Assembly (NCBI RefSeq): GCF_018294505.1
Contig: NC_057813.1
Coordinates: 321,763,955-321,827,954, forward strand
Reading direction: 5' to 3'
DNA: 64,000 bases
Source of the DNA: Triticum aestivum
Taxonomy: Eukaryota; Streptophyta; Magnoliopsida; Poales; Poaceae
Below, one piece after another: positions 35,840 to 48,764 of this stretch (within the stretch, counting starts at the first letter, position 1; each line of letters opens with the position of its first letter). Made by a program: the position numbers and the translations under genes. The notes under the pieces were generated by a model. That model did no database searches. It saw nothing but the letters and a program-made list of their open reading frames with translations, and was not told the DNA's origin.

Positions 35840-37038
35840 CAATCCGGCCTCCTTCCTAGTCCCAGTCAAGCGGTGAAATTTGTGCCGCACGTACATAATT
35901 ACGCACTTAAAATACCATGGGCATAGGCGGCGGCACGACTACGGTCCACAATGCGGCTTAATCGCCCCAGGATCTGTATACCTCTACCCCCTTCTTTCTT
36001 TCAGATACCTATTCTTGGAGGCTCTCCCGATAGCCCGACTATCGGACCCATCACGGGACGGAAACACCAAGGAGGCAATGAGCTTTGGCGTACAAAGGAA
36101 TCCCCAGGTGGTCTCTGATATTGATCGCTATACCTGTTTTACATACCCGTACGCAGCTCGCCTTTGGTCAGGACATGTCAAATAGTCCTATTTTGCTTAT
36201 CGCACCGCTTGTATACATACGCCTTGACATATTATTCAAATAACAATGGAAAATAATGTACAACATTAGCTTATTATTACATTTCTTTATCTTTTTCCTT
36301 GAGTGCTTATTTATTAAAAATTGCACCCGTAGATTTTGGTACATTCAGTCCGCTAGGGGCTTCAGTGTACCCCATAACACACCAAAAAAAGTCTGAACAC
36401 TTTCGACAGTGCGGCACCCCGAACTTATAGCATTATATGCATCAGCTCTGAATCATGTCTTGGGTCAATAGTTGGGTTTGCCCGGCTCCCATGTTTTGCT
36501 GACTTATGTTCCGCTACATCGGCTAAGGTGGCACAGGGAGAACTACTATGATTGTGTCCTGGTTCTTCCGGACGAGCACCTCAGTAGAGAATGCCGAAAA
36601 CTGACTGTCATGATGCGGCGAGAGCTGGTCGCTGTTCGAGAGGTCTCAAATCCTTAAAGATTTTTTCCGCTTCGGGCGAGGAATCGGCCTTTTCCTATTT
36701 AGGCGTGTATAGCACCCCAAGTTCGGCCTTCCGAATACCAGGGGCTATGCCACTATTTAAAATTATAGACTTCTATGACTAAGTGAGAGTGATAAAGCTG
36801 TATAGTCTGATTGCCTTGTTCGTTGCGCTAAACACCTCCTTAAAGGACCAAAGATTTGGATAAAGAGTGTTTAGGTTTATCTCGAACACCCCGGTACTAG
36901 TTACATGGGGGCAGAAGCCGACGACTGGCCAACTCTCAGATTTTATAAACGGCCGCACAGAAGGTAAAATTTTAAATCAACAAGCGTTATATAGCGCAAA
37001 TGAACTCGTTTTCATATTACAGGATCACATGAGTACAT
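35840..37038. other. Non-coding middle of the 470-bp-LTR element
   Basis: About 1.2 kb between the protease and the 3' end of the antisense gene. Short frames have no family features, and no reverse transcriptase motif is seen in any frame. Confidence 0.6.
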
Positions 37039-40000
37039 TCATTCAAATATTACATCCTTAGCACACTCCTCCGCCACAAGGCGGGCGACCTTCAGGACAC
37101 TGTCATAATACTTTTCGAGGTGGCGGTGCTCCTTTCCCTTCGGCGCCCCCTCCGTCACCATCTTCTCAATATCCATCTTTGCCCAGTGCACTTTCGCATG
37201 GGCGAAGGCCCTGCGCGCACCTTCAATGCAGACTGACTGCTTTATGGCTTCAAGCCGCTGGCAGACGTTTACAAGCCGCTTCACGAGGCCAAAGTAGCTG
37301 TTGGGCAAGGGCTCAGTAGGCCACATCCAGACTATAAGGTCCTTCATGGCCAGTTTGGCCGCCTTGTACAATTCGACCAGTTGCTTCAGCTGGTCGCTCA
37401 AGGGCATCGGATGTTCGGTCCCAATATATTGAGACCAGAACAACTTTTCCGTCGAGCTCCCTTCTTCGGCCCGGTAGAACTCCGCGACATCTGATATGTT
37501 GCATGGCAGATCTATGAACGCTCCTGGAGAGCTCCGAATTCGGGTAAGTAAAAGGAAAGTTTCCTTCACATGCTTGCTTTGCATGATGAATGCCTTACCC
37601 GCCGCTATCTTCTTGGTTGCCTAAATCTCCTGGAGGGCCCTTTGGGCTTTGGCTTTGGCGTCTCGCACGCTCTGGAGGGCCTCAGCAAGCTCGGACTCTC
37701 GCGTCTTAGAGTCATGCTCCAAGGACTCGTATTTTTTGACAAAATCCTAGAGCTCTTGCTGGACCTCATCGACACGGGCCTCTTGCTTCTCACGCTCGGT
37801 TCGCTCCTTGGTTGCTTTGTCTTCGGCCTCGGAAAACACCTTCTTAAGGGCCGCCACTTCGGTCGTGGCCCCTATTAAAGTTCATGACACTTCTATAAAC
37901 TAAAACCATTTTTCTTTATCAATATACAGATGGGGTATCACTTACCTTTGTTCTCCTCGAGCTGCCTCTTCACGAGGACGAGCTCTCCCTCAGTCCGCTC
38001 CAGGTCCTGCTTCAGTCCAGAGACCTCCGCAGTACGAGCGGCAGCGGCCAGTAGTGACACCTGCTTATTCACATGGACATTTTCTGTTAGACTCCTGCGG
38101 ATGTTATTTTATCCTCTGTTCAGCCTTTCTTTTCCGAACGCCAAGCAGAGCATCAGGGGCTACTGTCTATACTATGATATTTTCTCATAATTTGATTACT
38201 TACCTCAAAGCCTGTTAGGAGGCTGGCGCGGTCTTCGGTCAATCTGCTTTTGGCTGACCGAACCTTCTCGATCACCGCACTCATGATGGTGCGGTGCTCT
38301 TCGTCAATGGAAGCGCCGCGAAGCACTTCCAGCAAGTTATCTGATGCCTATGGATGGACAGAGGTCATCGGCACGGACGGCTCGCCCACCTTAGAGAGAG
38401 GCTGCCTGCCTGAATCCGGAACCACCGCGGGTTCCGGTGCAACATCCGGCTGAGGGCCAGACTTGTTGCGGCCCCCATCATCAGCATCCATGGGGGTCTT
38501 CCCTCCCATGTGCCCGTTGTCTGGGATTTTGCCTTGGGGCGTCTCCAGAACTGTCTCCTCCTGGTCCGGTATCCTCTGAGACAACACCTCGGTGTCGTCT
38601 GCGGGCCAGGGGGAGGTGGCCATTGGGAGTGAATCGTTATTCATCGCCGACTGGCCCAAAGACCCATCCGAGGAGGATACGTCGATGTGGGCTTTGGCCG
38701 GACTACACGATCATGTTTGGCATGATAAGAAACGATAAAGCAGAACATACCGGAAGTATTATAGTGCCCGGATACTTACGACTTCGCCAGGGGCTTGTCC
38801 CTGGGCAACCACTCCTTGCCGCTGTAGGCGGCTGTGGTGGAGTGGTCCAGAGGGAGGGTCTTTCCTTTCTTGGACCCTTCGGCCTTCCCGGATGGGGCGA
38901 CCTTCCTTTTCTTTTCCCCCTGGTTTGGGGGGGGGGGNNNNNNNNNNNNNNNNNNNNNNNNNNNNNNNNNNNNNNNNNNNNNNNNNNNNNNNNNNNNNNN
39001 NNNNNNNNNNNNNNNNNNNNNNNNNNNNNNNNNNNNNNNNNNNNNNNNNNNNNNNNNNNNNNNNGGGGGGGGGGGAGGGAGGGATTTCCTCTTACTCATC
39101 CTCATTTTCGTTGGAGGAGCATGCTTTGGTGTCTTTGGACGATGAGTCTGATACAACCTTGCACCGGAGAACTTTCCTGGTCCCCACGACCTTCTTCTTG
39201 GCCTTCTTCTCCGGCACCTCGTAGGGCGCCGGAAACAACATCTTCGTTAAGATAGGCGATGCTGGATCTTCGGGTAATGGAGCTGGACAGTCAATCCACT
39301 CCGCTATCGCTACCCAGTCATGTCAGATTGGCATGGAGGTTCAGATTCCTCCCGCGGGTGTGCTAGTAAAAGGCACATCTTGCAAAATATAAAAACTCAC
39401 CGGGTTGGCGGGGCGCTTTGCACTGAGTCCGCGATCTTCGACTATGGGTGGTGGTACCTCGGCGGCCTTGAACAGCACCTTCCAGACATCTTCGTGCGTC
39501 ATGTCGAAGAGCTCTCGCAGCGTCTGGTGTTCGGCTGGGTCGAACTCCCACATATTGAAAGCCCGTCTCTAACACGGAAGGATCCGGTGGAAGAGCATGA
39601 CCTGGACCACGTTGACAAGCTTGATTTTCTTGCTTATCATATTTTTGACGCAGGTTTGCAGTCCGGTCAGCTCCACCGACGAGCCCCAGGCTAAGCCCTT
39701 CTCTTTCCAGGAGGTGAGCCGCATGGGGATGCCGGATCGTAATTCGGGGGCCGCTGCCCAGTTGGTGTCGCGTGTCTCGATGATGTAGAACCACCCCGAT
39801 TATCACCCCTTCACGGTCTCCACAAAGGAGCCTTCGGGCCAAGTGACATTGGGCATCTTGCCCACCATGGTGGCGGCACTCCACTTGCTGGCCGACCACC
39901 ACCTTCGGCTTCACGTTGAAGGTCTTCAGCCATAGGCCAAAGTGGGGCGTAATGCAGAGGAAGGCCTCGCACACGACGATAAATGCCGATATGTTGAGGA

Positions 40001-40262
40001 TGAAATTGGGGGCCAGATCATGGAAGTCCAGCCCGTAGTAAAACATGAGCCCGCGGACAAATGGGTGGAGGGGGAATCCCAGTCCGCGGACAAAGTGAGA
40101 GAGAAACACTACCCTCTCCTGAGGCTTCATGGTAGGAATGATCTGCCCTTCGGTAGGGAACCGGTGCGCGATGTCTGCGGCCAGGTATCCGGCTTCCTGA
40201 AGCTTCGTGATGTCCTCCGCCTTAATGGAGGAGGCCATCCACTTGCCTCCCGCTCCGGACAT
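37039..40262 (-). pseudogene. Antisense Transposase_28-like gene inside the 470-bp-LTR element
   Basis: The ATG at 40262 starts MSGAGGKWMASSIK. The region encoding FVRGLGFPLHPFVRGLMFYY and ISAFIVVCEAFLCITPHFG matches the plant domain called Transposase_28 (putative gypsy type transposon) by recognition. A frame change follows near 39870. Further exon-like pieces are 38335-38153 (helical, RGASIDEEHRTIMSAVIEK) and 37584-37039, which ends in a helical tail (YDSVLKVARLVAEECAKD). A run of N (38938-39064) lies in the middle. The gene is read opposite to the element that carries it. The function of this domain is not established. The copy looks broken, but introns and the gap make that less certain. 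Confidence 0.75.
38938..39064. other. Assembly gap (127 N) between two G runs
   Basis: The gap is flanked by about 11 G on the left and 11 G on the right. The true sequence is probably one poly-G run with some neighbouring bases, so the gap length is not reliable. Frames drawn through it have no meaning. Confidence 0.95.
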
Positions 40263-40816
40263 GCTTGGAATGACTTTGCGGAGAAGGAGAAAGCTTGGGA
40301 GCTAGAGCTCGAGCGAGGGGGAATGGATGAGCAGAGGAAGAAGAAGGTGTGGGTGGAGAAAGGTGGATCCTTATCTCTTTATAAAGGCGGTAGAAACCAT
40401 GCACCTCCCCACTCGCCCCGTAAACTCGCTTATTCCCCAAGCATCGTGTTGATGGCGCGGTTGGGTTACCCACACCTGTATTGATGAGAATCCCGTGATA
40501 AGGGGACACGATCTCTACTTCGACAAGACGTGCCAAGGAAACCGCCTCACAATATGTGCAACAGCTGGTTGAGAAAAATGGTTCGAATAATGACCGGGTC
40601 ATGGCGTGATGTCACGCTATGAAAAGTTGTCAGCAGATTAGATTTGTGGAATATTGTACTCTCTACGGTGGTATGTGGAATTTTTTTTGCAGAGCCGGAC
40701 ACGATCCTTGTGTTCAAAATCTTCTATGGAGTATTAGGAGAAGGAACCCGCCTTGCAATGCCGAAGACAATCTGCGCGCCGGACTCATCGTCATTGAAGC
40801 CTGGTTCAGGGGCTAC

Positions 40817-41286
40817 TGAGGGAGTCCTGTATTAAGGGGTCCTCGGACAGCCGGACTATGTACTTGTGCCGGACTGTTTGACTATGAAGATACAAGATTG
40901 AAGACTTCGTCCCATGTCCCGGTGGGACTCTCCTTTGCATGGAGGGCAAGTTTGGCAATTCGGATATGTAGATCTCCTTCTCTGTAACTGACTATGTGTA
41001 ACCCTAGCCCCCTCCGGTGTCTATATAAACCGGAGGGTTTAGTCCGTAGGACAACGACAATCAGAATCATAGGCTAGCTTCTAGGGTTTAGCCTCTACGA
41101 TCTCGTGGAAGATCAACTCTTGTAATACTCATATCATCAAGATCAATCAAGCAGGAAGTAGGGTATTACCTCCATCGAGAGGGCCCGAACCTGGGTAAAC
41201 ATTGTGTCCCCGCCTCCTGTTACCATTAGCCTCAGACGCACAGTTCAAGACCCCCTACCCGAGATCCACCGGTTTTGACACCGACA
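40817..41286 (+). repeat. 3' LTR of the 470-bp-LTR element
   Basis: 470 bp. It is preceded by GGTTCAGGGGCTAC (polypurine-like) and followed by CCAGG (41287-41291). The TATA box CTATATAAAC is at 41021-41030. Confidence 0.93.
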
Positions 41287-42030
41287 CCAGGGGCTTCGGT
41301 TTTGGCCTTTTTGCCGGTACTAGGGTTGCTAGAATCTTCAATAGCCAGCACTGACTTTTCCTTGCGCTTTTTATTGCGCTTCCAGTTCTTCCCCTTCGGG
41401 TTGGTGGACTTGTCGTCATCCTCGGAATCAACCTCGACGTCGTCCTCCTCCCTGGGGAGTCGCCTTCCTTCCTCCATATGGGGCACTTATCTGCCAAGGT
41501 GTATAACTCATTTACAGTCTTGGGCAACCAGACGTTCATTTTGGAACGTATCCTTCTATTTCACATGTTCGACTGGAACGCAACAATTACAGCTGCTAGG
41601 TGGATCTCTGGAATGTTCTTGTGTACCCGGCTAAACCTCTGCATATACTTCTACAACTCTCCCCTTCCTTCCGTGCAAGGATTTACAAACCACTGTGTCA
41701 TCCAGGTTCTTGATGGTGGCCCGTGAAGGTGCCAAAAAATCCATTGCACAAGTCAGCCCATGATGAAATGGAATTCTCGGGCAGGTGCATCAGCTATGAC
41801 CTCACATTTGGCTTGAGCGCTAAAGGGAAGTAGTTGGCGAACACCTTCTCATCCCTACCTCCAGCGGCTTGAAGAGGAATTGTATAAATGCTCAAGAACT
41901 CTACCGGGTTCAGCTTTCCATTGTACTTTGCTGGCAACTCAGTCTTGAAGACGTACGTGGGAAGAAGGCCAGCGGACTTGCGCAGCTCGCGAGTGAAGGC
42001 AGGGCACCCAACCTCAAAAGGTAAGTACCT
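41287..42030 (-). pseudogene. Gag, middle piece of the minus-strand Tat-like element
   Basis: Encodes PFEVGCPAFTRELRKS, KTELPAKYNGKLNPVEFLSIY and NYFPLALKPNVRS, the same core as the plus copy at 25360-25600. It continues to a charged region (EVDSEDDDKSTNPK) near 41420. It is interrupted at 42031 by the 3-kb-LTR element and at 41286 by the 470-bp-LTR element. Confidence 0.82.
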
Positions 42031-45000
42031 TGTAGCGACCCGACCCGAATGGATCGAATCTCTGTGCTTAAGTGTCATCCCTGGATCGCTATGCTGACAC
42101 ACACAGTACTCAAGGATTTATAACAGAGGTAAATCACATGTATAAAGTAACGTAAATACTATTACCTCAAATCCAAATAGTGGAAGTAACAAGGTTGTGG
42201 ATTCCCATCAACACCAACGGCAAAGTTGAGTGTAGAAACCATAACCCTAACGTATCACTTACTCGTCGTAAGATCCTGCAACATGAGACGTTGCAGCCAT
42301 GTAGGTCAGTACATTGAATGTACTGGCAAATCCACACCATAGAGCAATGATGAATAAAGGCTATCACTACATGCATATTTGGCTGGTGGAGGCTCTATGG
42401 TTATAATCTTTTTGCGAAAAGCCAATTTTTCCCTACTTCAAAGGAATAAAATTTTATTTACTATCATGGTGGTTGTTAAACATTGAGAATGGTTGACAGC
42501 ATTCTCAATCCCAATTAAGTAACATCATCATTAAAACCCAACAATATTAATTGTAGTAACATGATGAGATCAACATGATAATCCAAGAACTAGATACTCA
42601 AGATGTCCATAACCGAGGACACGGCTAATCATGATTAGTTTGTACACTTTGCAGAGGTTTGCGCACTTTTCCCCACAAGACTCAATCACCTACGTTGGAT
42701 TTCTCGCACTACACGGTGTTTGAGAAACGGATGACCGAGACATAGTCTTTCAGAAGCGCTAGCACCTTACGATGTGATAGACCGTACCAACCTACATCCC
42801 CTACAGCTGCTAGTCTACCACTGTAAGAGTTCGCACGACTTAGTCAGCTATGCTAGAGCCCATAGTAGCATGTGGCTGCACACGGAAGTTTCTAGCATGA
42901 ATAATCTTATGATCCCTTTGAGCCTGGGTGGCGGTCCGAAGAAAAACAGGCAAATCCTGGAAACCAGGTACCTCAATCCACCCAGATGTGTATTAATGTT
43001 GCCACCTTAAACAAACCATTAATTAACAATCTCACATCTGTCATGGAAAATCACTCATCCAATCCACATCTACTTGTATAGCATGGCAAAATAAGCAAAC
43101 GTAGAAGTAACTCCCAAGGGTTTGATAATAAAACAGGTAATAGGTACTACCTCAATCTACTTCCCGAAACCCACAATTTAATTAGATCCAAATCATGCAA
43201 TGTTTGAGGATTGATCTAATGCATAAAAACTGGGTATGAAAAGGGATATGATCAAAGTGTGAACTTGCCTGTACTGTTGATGAAGATGATTCGCACTCAA
43301 TTCCTGATAGTTCTATTCGTCTCACTCCGTTCAATCTATCGTAAGCAAGCAATAGTAACCACACATAAGCAATCACTCAAAAGATCAGAGAGAACGAAGA
43401 AAACAAATCGGAAAACATCAAAACCAGCCAAATAACTCTTACAGCATAAAACAATTTCTAACAGTACCAAAACTATGTGAATTTGGCCTTATCAGAAAGT
43501 TTATGTCAAGAGCTTCGTTTTGCAAAAGAATCAACTAAATCGGAGTTACGAAACTCAAGTTACAAACGAAACAAGATTGAATAATAAACTGGACTAAACT
43601 CAATTTTTAAATTGTCAAAAACATGTTTAAGTTGTTTATCTGGATAGAGGGGATCATAACGAAGAAGTGAGCGCTGGTTTCGTTGGATTCCGACTAATGA
43701 ACAAAAAGTAGTGATTGTTTTAAGAACAGGGACTAATCTGTAAATAAAATATTCACAGACGGGTCCCTGGCCGAAATAAACAGAAATCAGAAAGGCTAAA
43801 TAGTGAATGTTCGTTTATAAGATCTAAATAGTGGACGTTCGCTGTTTACTAAAACCTAAAAAAAACAGATCTAGTCTAGGGTTTAAGAAAAACCGAACCT
43901 AAAAGAAAAACCGATCAGACCGGGGCGGTTTTATACCGGTTGGCAGTGGTTTTCGACGAAGAACCAGCGACGGTGGTTACTCCGGCGAAACGAGATGGCG
44001 GCGGCGGCTCGGGTCCGGCCGGGGCGGCAGCTCCGTTGGCCCTCTGGCTCGGCGGAGTGAACGGGGGGGATGCGGTGCGGGACGACGGTGAGATGGGTGG
44101 TGGCTGCGGCGGTGGTGCAACACGGTGGCGGTGGCAGTTGGCATCGGCGGCGGCGGCAACCGATGGCGGCGGCGGCGAATCCGGCGAGGGGCGGCGGTGG
44201 CGGCGAAAACGGGACCCAGGGGCCCCGGGGTGGCCTTTTAAAGAGGGCAGGAGAGGACGGTGGCGTGGGGAAGGGGGCACGGAGGCCGGGGCGGACACGG
44301 CGGCGGCGACGATGCCGTGGCAGCTCGGGACTTCGTCCCGAGCTCGGGAACAAGCGGCGTGGGCGACGTGGGCTGGCTGGGCCGTGGCCTGGCTGGCTAG
44401 CTGGGCCGGCCCAGTTGGCGGAAGTTTTTTTATTAAACAGACAAACAAAATAAAAACAAACGAAATAGAAATATTATATACGCATATAATATGTCAAAAT
44501 TTTCAAAAAAAGATTTCCTACAAGCTGAACATTTTTCTAGAGTCAAATACAATACACACAAATTCAAATAAAGCAAAGAGTGCTTCTGCTCTAGTAAAAT
44601 CCAGTAAAAATCATTTTAAAAATACTAAAATTAATTCAAATTTATTTCTCTCCAATTTTCTGATGTAGGGAATCATGTTGCCCTATTTTCCATATATTTA
44701 AATTTTTGGAGAAAAATAATTTGAATAAAACTCGAATAACTCCAAATTGAAAATAAATTCAAAAGAACTTTGAATTTAATTCTTTGAAACTCCCAACTCA
44801 TATTTCATATGTTTTGAAGAAGTCATTTTATCTTCGCACGTGAAAATCATTGAGTTGCATAAAGTTCCTGGGTTGGAAATATTTTCCAAATGAAATTCAA
44901 TTATTTTCAACACCCCTTGTCATTTAAATAAATGGAAGAAGTCATGTCGTCTTCTCTCCAGGGTTTTGTGGTGAAAAGAATTTGAATTCATGAAGATCAA

Positions 45001-45157
45001 AATGCAAAATGAAAGTTTGGGAAAGTCCTTTTATTCCCTCTCATTTAACTTTCAAAAAGTTTCAAAATCACTCAATTTCACACAAGCAATCAAACAATCA
45101 ATCAAAACTATCTATTTGTTTATAACATTCCAAAATTTAGAATTTTGGGATGTTACA
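42031..45157 (-). repeat. 3' LTR (3,127 bp) of the long-LTR element
   Basis: Complete copy, TGTAGCGACC at the left edge and GATGTTACA at the right edge (reverse-complement orientation). A strongly GC-rich island with CGG-type triplets (about 43930-44410) sits inside otherwise AT-rich sequence and gives spurious long frames on both strands. Confidence 0.92.
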
Positions 45158-46872
45158 AACCTACCACCCTTAAAATAAATCTCGTCCTCGAGATTCAGAG
45201 AGGCTAGCAAGAAATAGGTTAGGGTCGAGGTCTTCTCAAAATCCATCGATCGTCACAGGGGGTCTCGGGTGCTACCACCCTTAGAAGCATTGTTACGGTT
45301 CCATCAAAACTCATATACTCCATCCTTATTCCTGACAGTGTCGGTCTTCTCAAATCTCGGGAAAAATTCCTTCTCTGGGATCTTCGGGTAGTGGCTTAAC
45401 CTTTTCCTCAATTCTTTTATCCTTTCATCTTGGTACGTTTCTTCTGGGACTGGGTATTCATAGCTGACGGGTCTGGCGCCAATACTAAACAACTATCGAT
45501 ATCTCATGGTCGTCAACAGTTTATGGTTGCTCCTGCAGGAAATGGGTCTGGGTTGAACCTCATCGTATATCCTAATATTGGCAACAACTGCCATGTACAA
45601 GGAAACGTACTTATACAATTCTAAGGTTTAAACAAGGTTTTGATCGTCGTCTGTCTACTATGGGTAAGGCACTCAGATTTACCATCCCACATAGTAAGGC
45701 GAATAATAAGAGTAAGTCGGTATGGTGATCAATCCATCCCGCACCCGAATCATTATCTTGTATATGGTTTAGCGAATCTCGCATGCTAACACTCGGTCAA
45801 CCTCACAAGCATTGCAGAATTTCTCTTGTCGACGAACCAAGTTCGGATAAATCCATTGATTCTGCAAGCCAAACAAACATCTATCATTTTCCTCACAACT
45901 CTCAGGTTTTGCGTTGCTCCTATAAAATCGTTGGTTGATAAAGGCATATCCTCTTCCAGGGTTTTTCCTTCAGCAAGAGTGTGCTTGCTTCTTGGCAGGT
46001 CCTGGGGCCTGTGGGTTATGGCCCATCTCATCACTTGTAAACCTTGAACTCATCCTCGAGGCAACTGATCATTATACAAACATCCAACTTCCTAGCATTC
46101 ATAAATCCATCCAATGGTACTGTCTTCCTTCCTTCTACTGGTACACAACTAAGAAGTGATTACTCAAACTCATCCTGGAGATACAATTGCCCCATACTTC
46201 CAACATCATACCTCCTTTATATCCAACCGTACTTCATCCCTTCATACTCTTGGGATATCCCACATATCACGACAAAACTCGTACTTGTTTAGTCCGAAAT
46301 CCACTCTGTGGAATATCATTACCCTTTCCAGGGGTCAAATCTCCTCACAAGGTACTACCACCCTTAAAATGCTCTAATCTCATCCATAGACCTTATTTCT
46401 CATATCCTCGAAAATGGTCAAGATCTTTGTTCATAGAGTAACAACTCATAAAATCCAAATCAGTACCAACGATGATAACTTTATTGATTCTCCAATTACT
46501 ACAATCTCCTGTATTTACATTACATGCCTCAACTCAACACCTCAATATAAAAGAATTGTTCCCACTACTACTACTACTACTACATTTCTTTTGTTGCTAA
46601 CTCAACTATTTAGCACAAGTCTCCTTCTCCTTGGGACAATCTCTTGCAAATTGCCCTTCTTCATTTCAACGAAAACATATTACTTCCGACAAGTCTTGAA
46701 GTTTCCTTGTGATTACATAGCCTCCTTGGGTCCTCGGCTTCCTTTTTGGGCAACTGCTGGAGTAGTGCCCTAACTCCTTGCACCTGAAACAAGTGATGTG
46801 ACTCAGGTCCTTCCTGGAATCCAATCTATTTCTCTTCCTGGACTTTTCTGTTCCAATCAGGGCTTCTATTTC
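45158..46872 (-). other. Region between gag and 3' LTR of the long-LTR element
   Basis: About 1.7 kb. Next to the LTR is a polypurine-like stretch (TTTTAAGGGTGGTAGG on the minus strand). A short frame, 45492-45304, begins SIGARPVSYEYPVPEE and could be a relic, but I do not recognise it. No pol motifs are seen. Confidence 0.55.
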
Positions 46873-47553
46873 CTATGGGTTATACTCTACTTCCTTTGTC
46901 GGAAATTCTACTAGATCTCCATTCGGACAATCTTGGGAGATGTGTCCTTCTTCTCCACATGAATAGCATGACTTAATGCATGCTTTAATTTTGTTTCCCT
47001 TGTGTGTGTCCTCGACATCTTCCTTCATCACAGGTTCTTCTAAAGTTTCCTTGAGGGCTCCTTTCATTGTTTCTTTCTTTTGCTGGATGGTTCCCTGTAC
47101 CATGGGGTAAATGTGACACTGAGCAGGGTAGTGGCTAGTTCCTTCACACAATAAACAATTAATCTGCCTAGTTGGGCATTCTTCAGCTGGGTGACTTCCT
47201 TCACAATTAAGGCATTCATCCTGGTGTTCTTTAGGGTTGTGTCCTATTTCTCCACAAATCTTACATGCACACGGCTTCTTCATATCCTTTCCATAAGGCT
47301 TCATCTTCTGGGACACAAGCCGAGACTTTAGCAGAGTCAACTTAAATTCATTCCAAGTGGTTACTCCTTGCCATCCATTGATGGTTTGGTACAACCAAGT
47401 AGCAGCACCTCTTTCAAAGCATTGAAGAGCATGCTGGGCCATATCCTTTCTGGCTATAGGGTTATTCTTCATGTGATCCTCCATGTTCTGAATCCATCGG
47501 TCCGTCTCTAATTGACTCATCGGTCCAGGTAATATGAGCTCATCTCCATTCAT
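46873..47553 (-). CDS. Gag-like protein with several zinc knuckles
   Basis: One open frame of 226 residues. Residues 10-90 resemble the C-terminal part of a plant Gypsy capsid domain (ARKDMAQHALQCFERGAATWL). From residue 95 on there are at least three clear knuckles: C114-x2-C117-x3-H121-x4-C126, C133-x2-C136-x4-H141-x4-C146 and C196-x2-C199-x4-H204-x4-C209. A fourth, irregular one begins at C97-x2-C100-x4-H105. Plant Gypsy Gag usually has one or two, so this is knuckle-rich. It would bind element RNA. The product is short, and an upstream part of Gag may be missing or in another frame. It is the only coding sequence of the element. Confidence 0.75.
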   Translation of the reverse strand: MNGDELILPGPMSQLETDRWIQNMEDHMKNNPIARKDMAQHALQCFERGAATWLYQTINGWQGVTTWNEFKLTLLKSRLVSQKMKPYGKDMKKPCACKICGEIGHNPKEHQDECLNCEGSHPAEECPTRQINCLLCEGTSHYPAQCHIYPMVQGTIQQKKETMKGALKETLEEPVMKEDVEDTHKGNKIKACIKSCYSCGEEGHISQDCPNGDLVEFPTKEVEYNP

Positions 47554-48764
47554 CCTCTATTGGGTCCAAGGGTTTTGGGGTGAGACAAGAGAGATAGAGA
47601 GGGGTACACACAATACAAACAATAGTTTTGAAAAGGGCATTTTATTTTGTGGCTGTCAGAAAAACATCAAACGAATGACAGCTCACAAACATCGCATCTA
47701 ACGTAAGTATAATGGGGTTTGGTCTTATAATGGTCAATAAATCTTCAAGGTCTTCAAACTCTTCAAGTCTTGCTTATGTCTTTGATGGCTTCTTCCGATC
47801 GTGTTTGTCCTTCTCAAGTTCTTTTGCCAAATCATCTCTGTTGACGCGAAGTCTCTCATGACATCCTTTAGTATTTCTGGGGTTGCATTCCAAACTTCTG
47901 GGTTTCAACATCCTTGGCATGAACCATGGTCCTACTATCCTTCAGTTCCTGACAAATCTCCGGTATCTTGAGGTTTAGCTCCTCCAGCTTGGCTACTTTC
48001 AGCTTCTGATTCCGAGTGCTTCACGAATTGCCTCCTTGTCAAATATAGCTTCGTGCATATCCATCTTAAACTTCTTGATGTATTACTCCAGATCCTAGTG
48101 ATACACCAGCTAAGGTTAAAACTGCATCCTTTGCTGACAGATGCTCCATCAGCCTTCTATCATCCAATCCTTCCATGCATCTGCATGCTTAACACCTCAC
48201 GGTGATGATAACATGAGCGAGCGATAGCATCATGGATATCCATGTTTATGACGATGTCTCTGCCATGATCTATCATTCCATAACTGATATCTCCTGTCTT
48301 GGGGTTTTCTTGACAAAACTTTGGTTTCTAATGCTTCATGCTCTAGTCTTTCTCCGATACACCTTGATTCTTGGGTATTGATAGCTTCCTTAGTCTGACA
48401 AGCTCTATCAGAGTAGTCTTCCTAGGTCATACCAATCTGGAAATTCCTTAAAGCCTTCAAATTCTCCTAGTCTTCGGAGTCTTCAACTGTTGTAGTTTGC
48501 ACGGTAAAAATCCTCTTTATTCCAACGTGGTCTTAATTGTCCGATATCTTGTACTTCTTGGAGTGGCCTCATCAGTCGAATCTTCGAGGGGTCAAAAGGG
48601 GAAAAGGGGTATAGTCTCTCTAAAAGGGAATATTTGAATAAGCTCAGAAGAGAAGAGAGGTAAAAGATCCTTTTTGAAAAGAAAATTGTAGAGAAAATCT
48701 TTCCTATTGGCTTGCCAGTTTCTAGGGTCACATCCTACAGTCAACATGTGCTCTAATACCATCT
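47554..48764 (-). other. Leader of the long-LTR element with primer-binding site
   Basis: The primer site TGGTATTAGAGCAC is at 48761-48748, four bases from the LTR, close to the initiator-Met type. The remaining 1.2 kb holds only short frames without family features. Confidence 0.65.

Larger units (their letters stand above)
33000..41286 (+). mobile_element. Non-autonomous Gypsy retrotransposon with 470-bp LTRs and an antisense gene
   Basis: LTRs 33000-33470 and 40817-41286 begin TGAGGGAGTCCTG and end CCGACA. The target duplication is CCGGG/CCAGG (one difference). A hand count gives about 25 substitutions between the LTRs, about 5%, so it is older than the CRM-like element. Gag and protease are present on the plus strand. 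I find no reverse transcriptase, RNase H or integrase. The 3' half is taken up by an antisense Transposase_28-like gene. The LTR resembles the abundant Fatima group of Triticeae, a name I give with low certainty. Confidence 0.9.

Noticed and set aside
43915..44453. Long Pro- or Gly-rich frames in the GC island of the long LTR (also near 50627-51231)
   Set aside because: They come from CGG triplets, occur in all frames and strands, and have no domain features.
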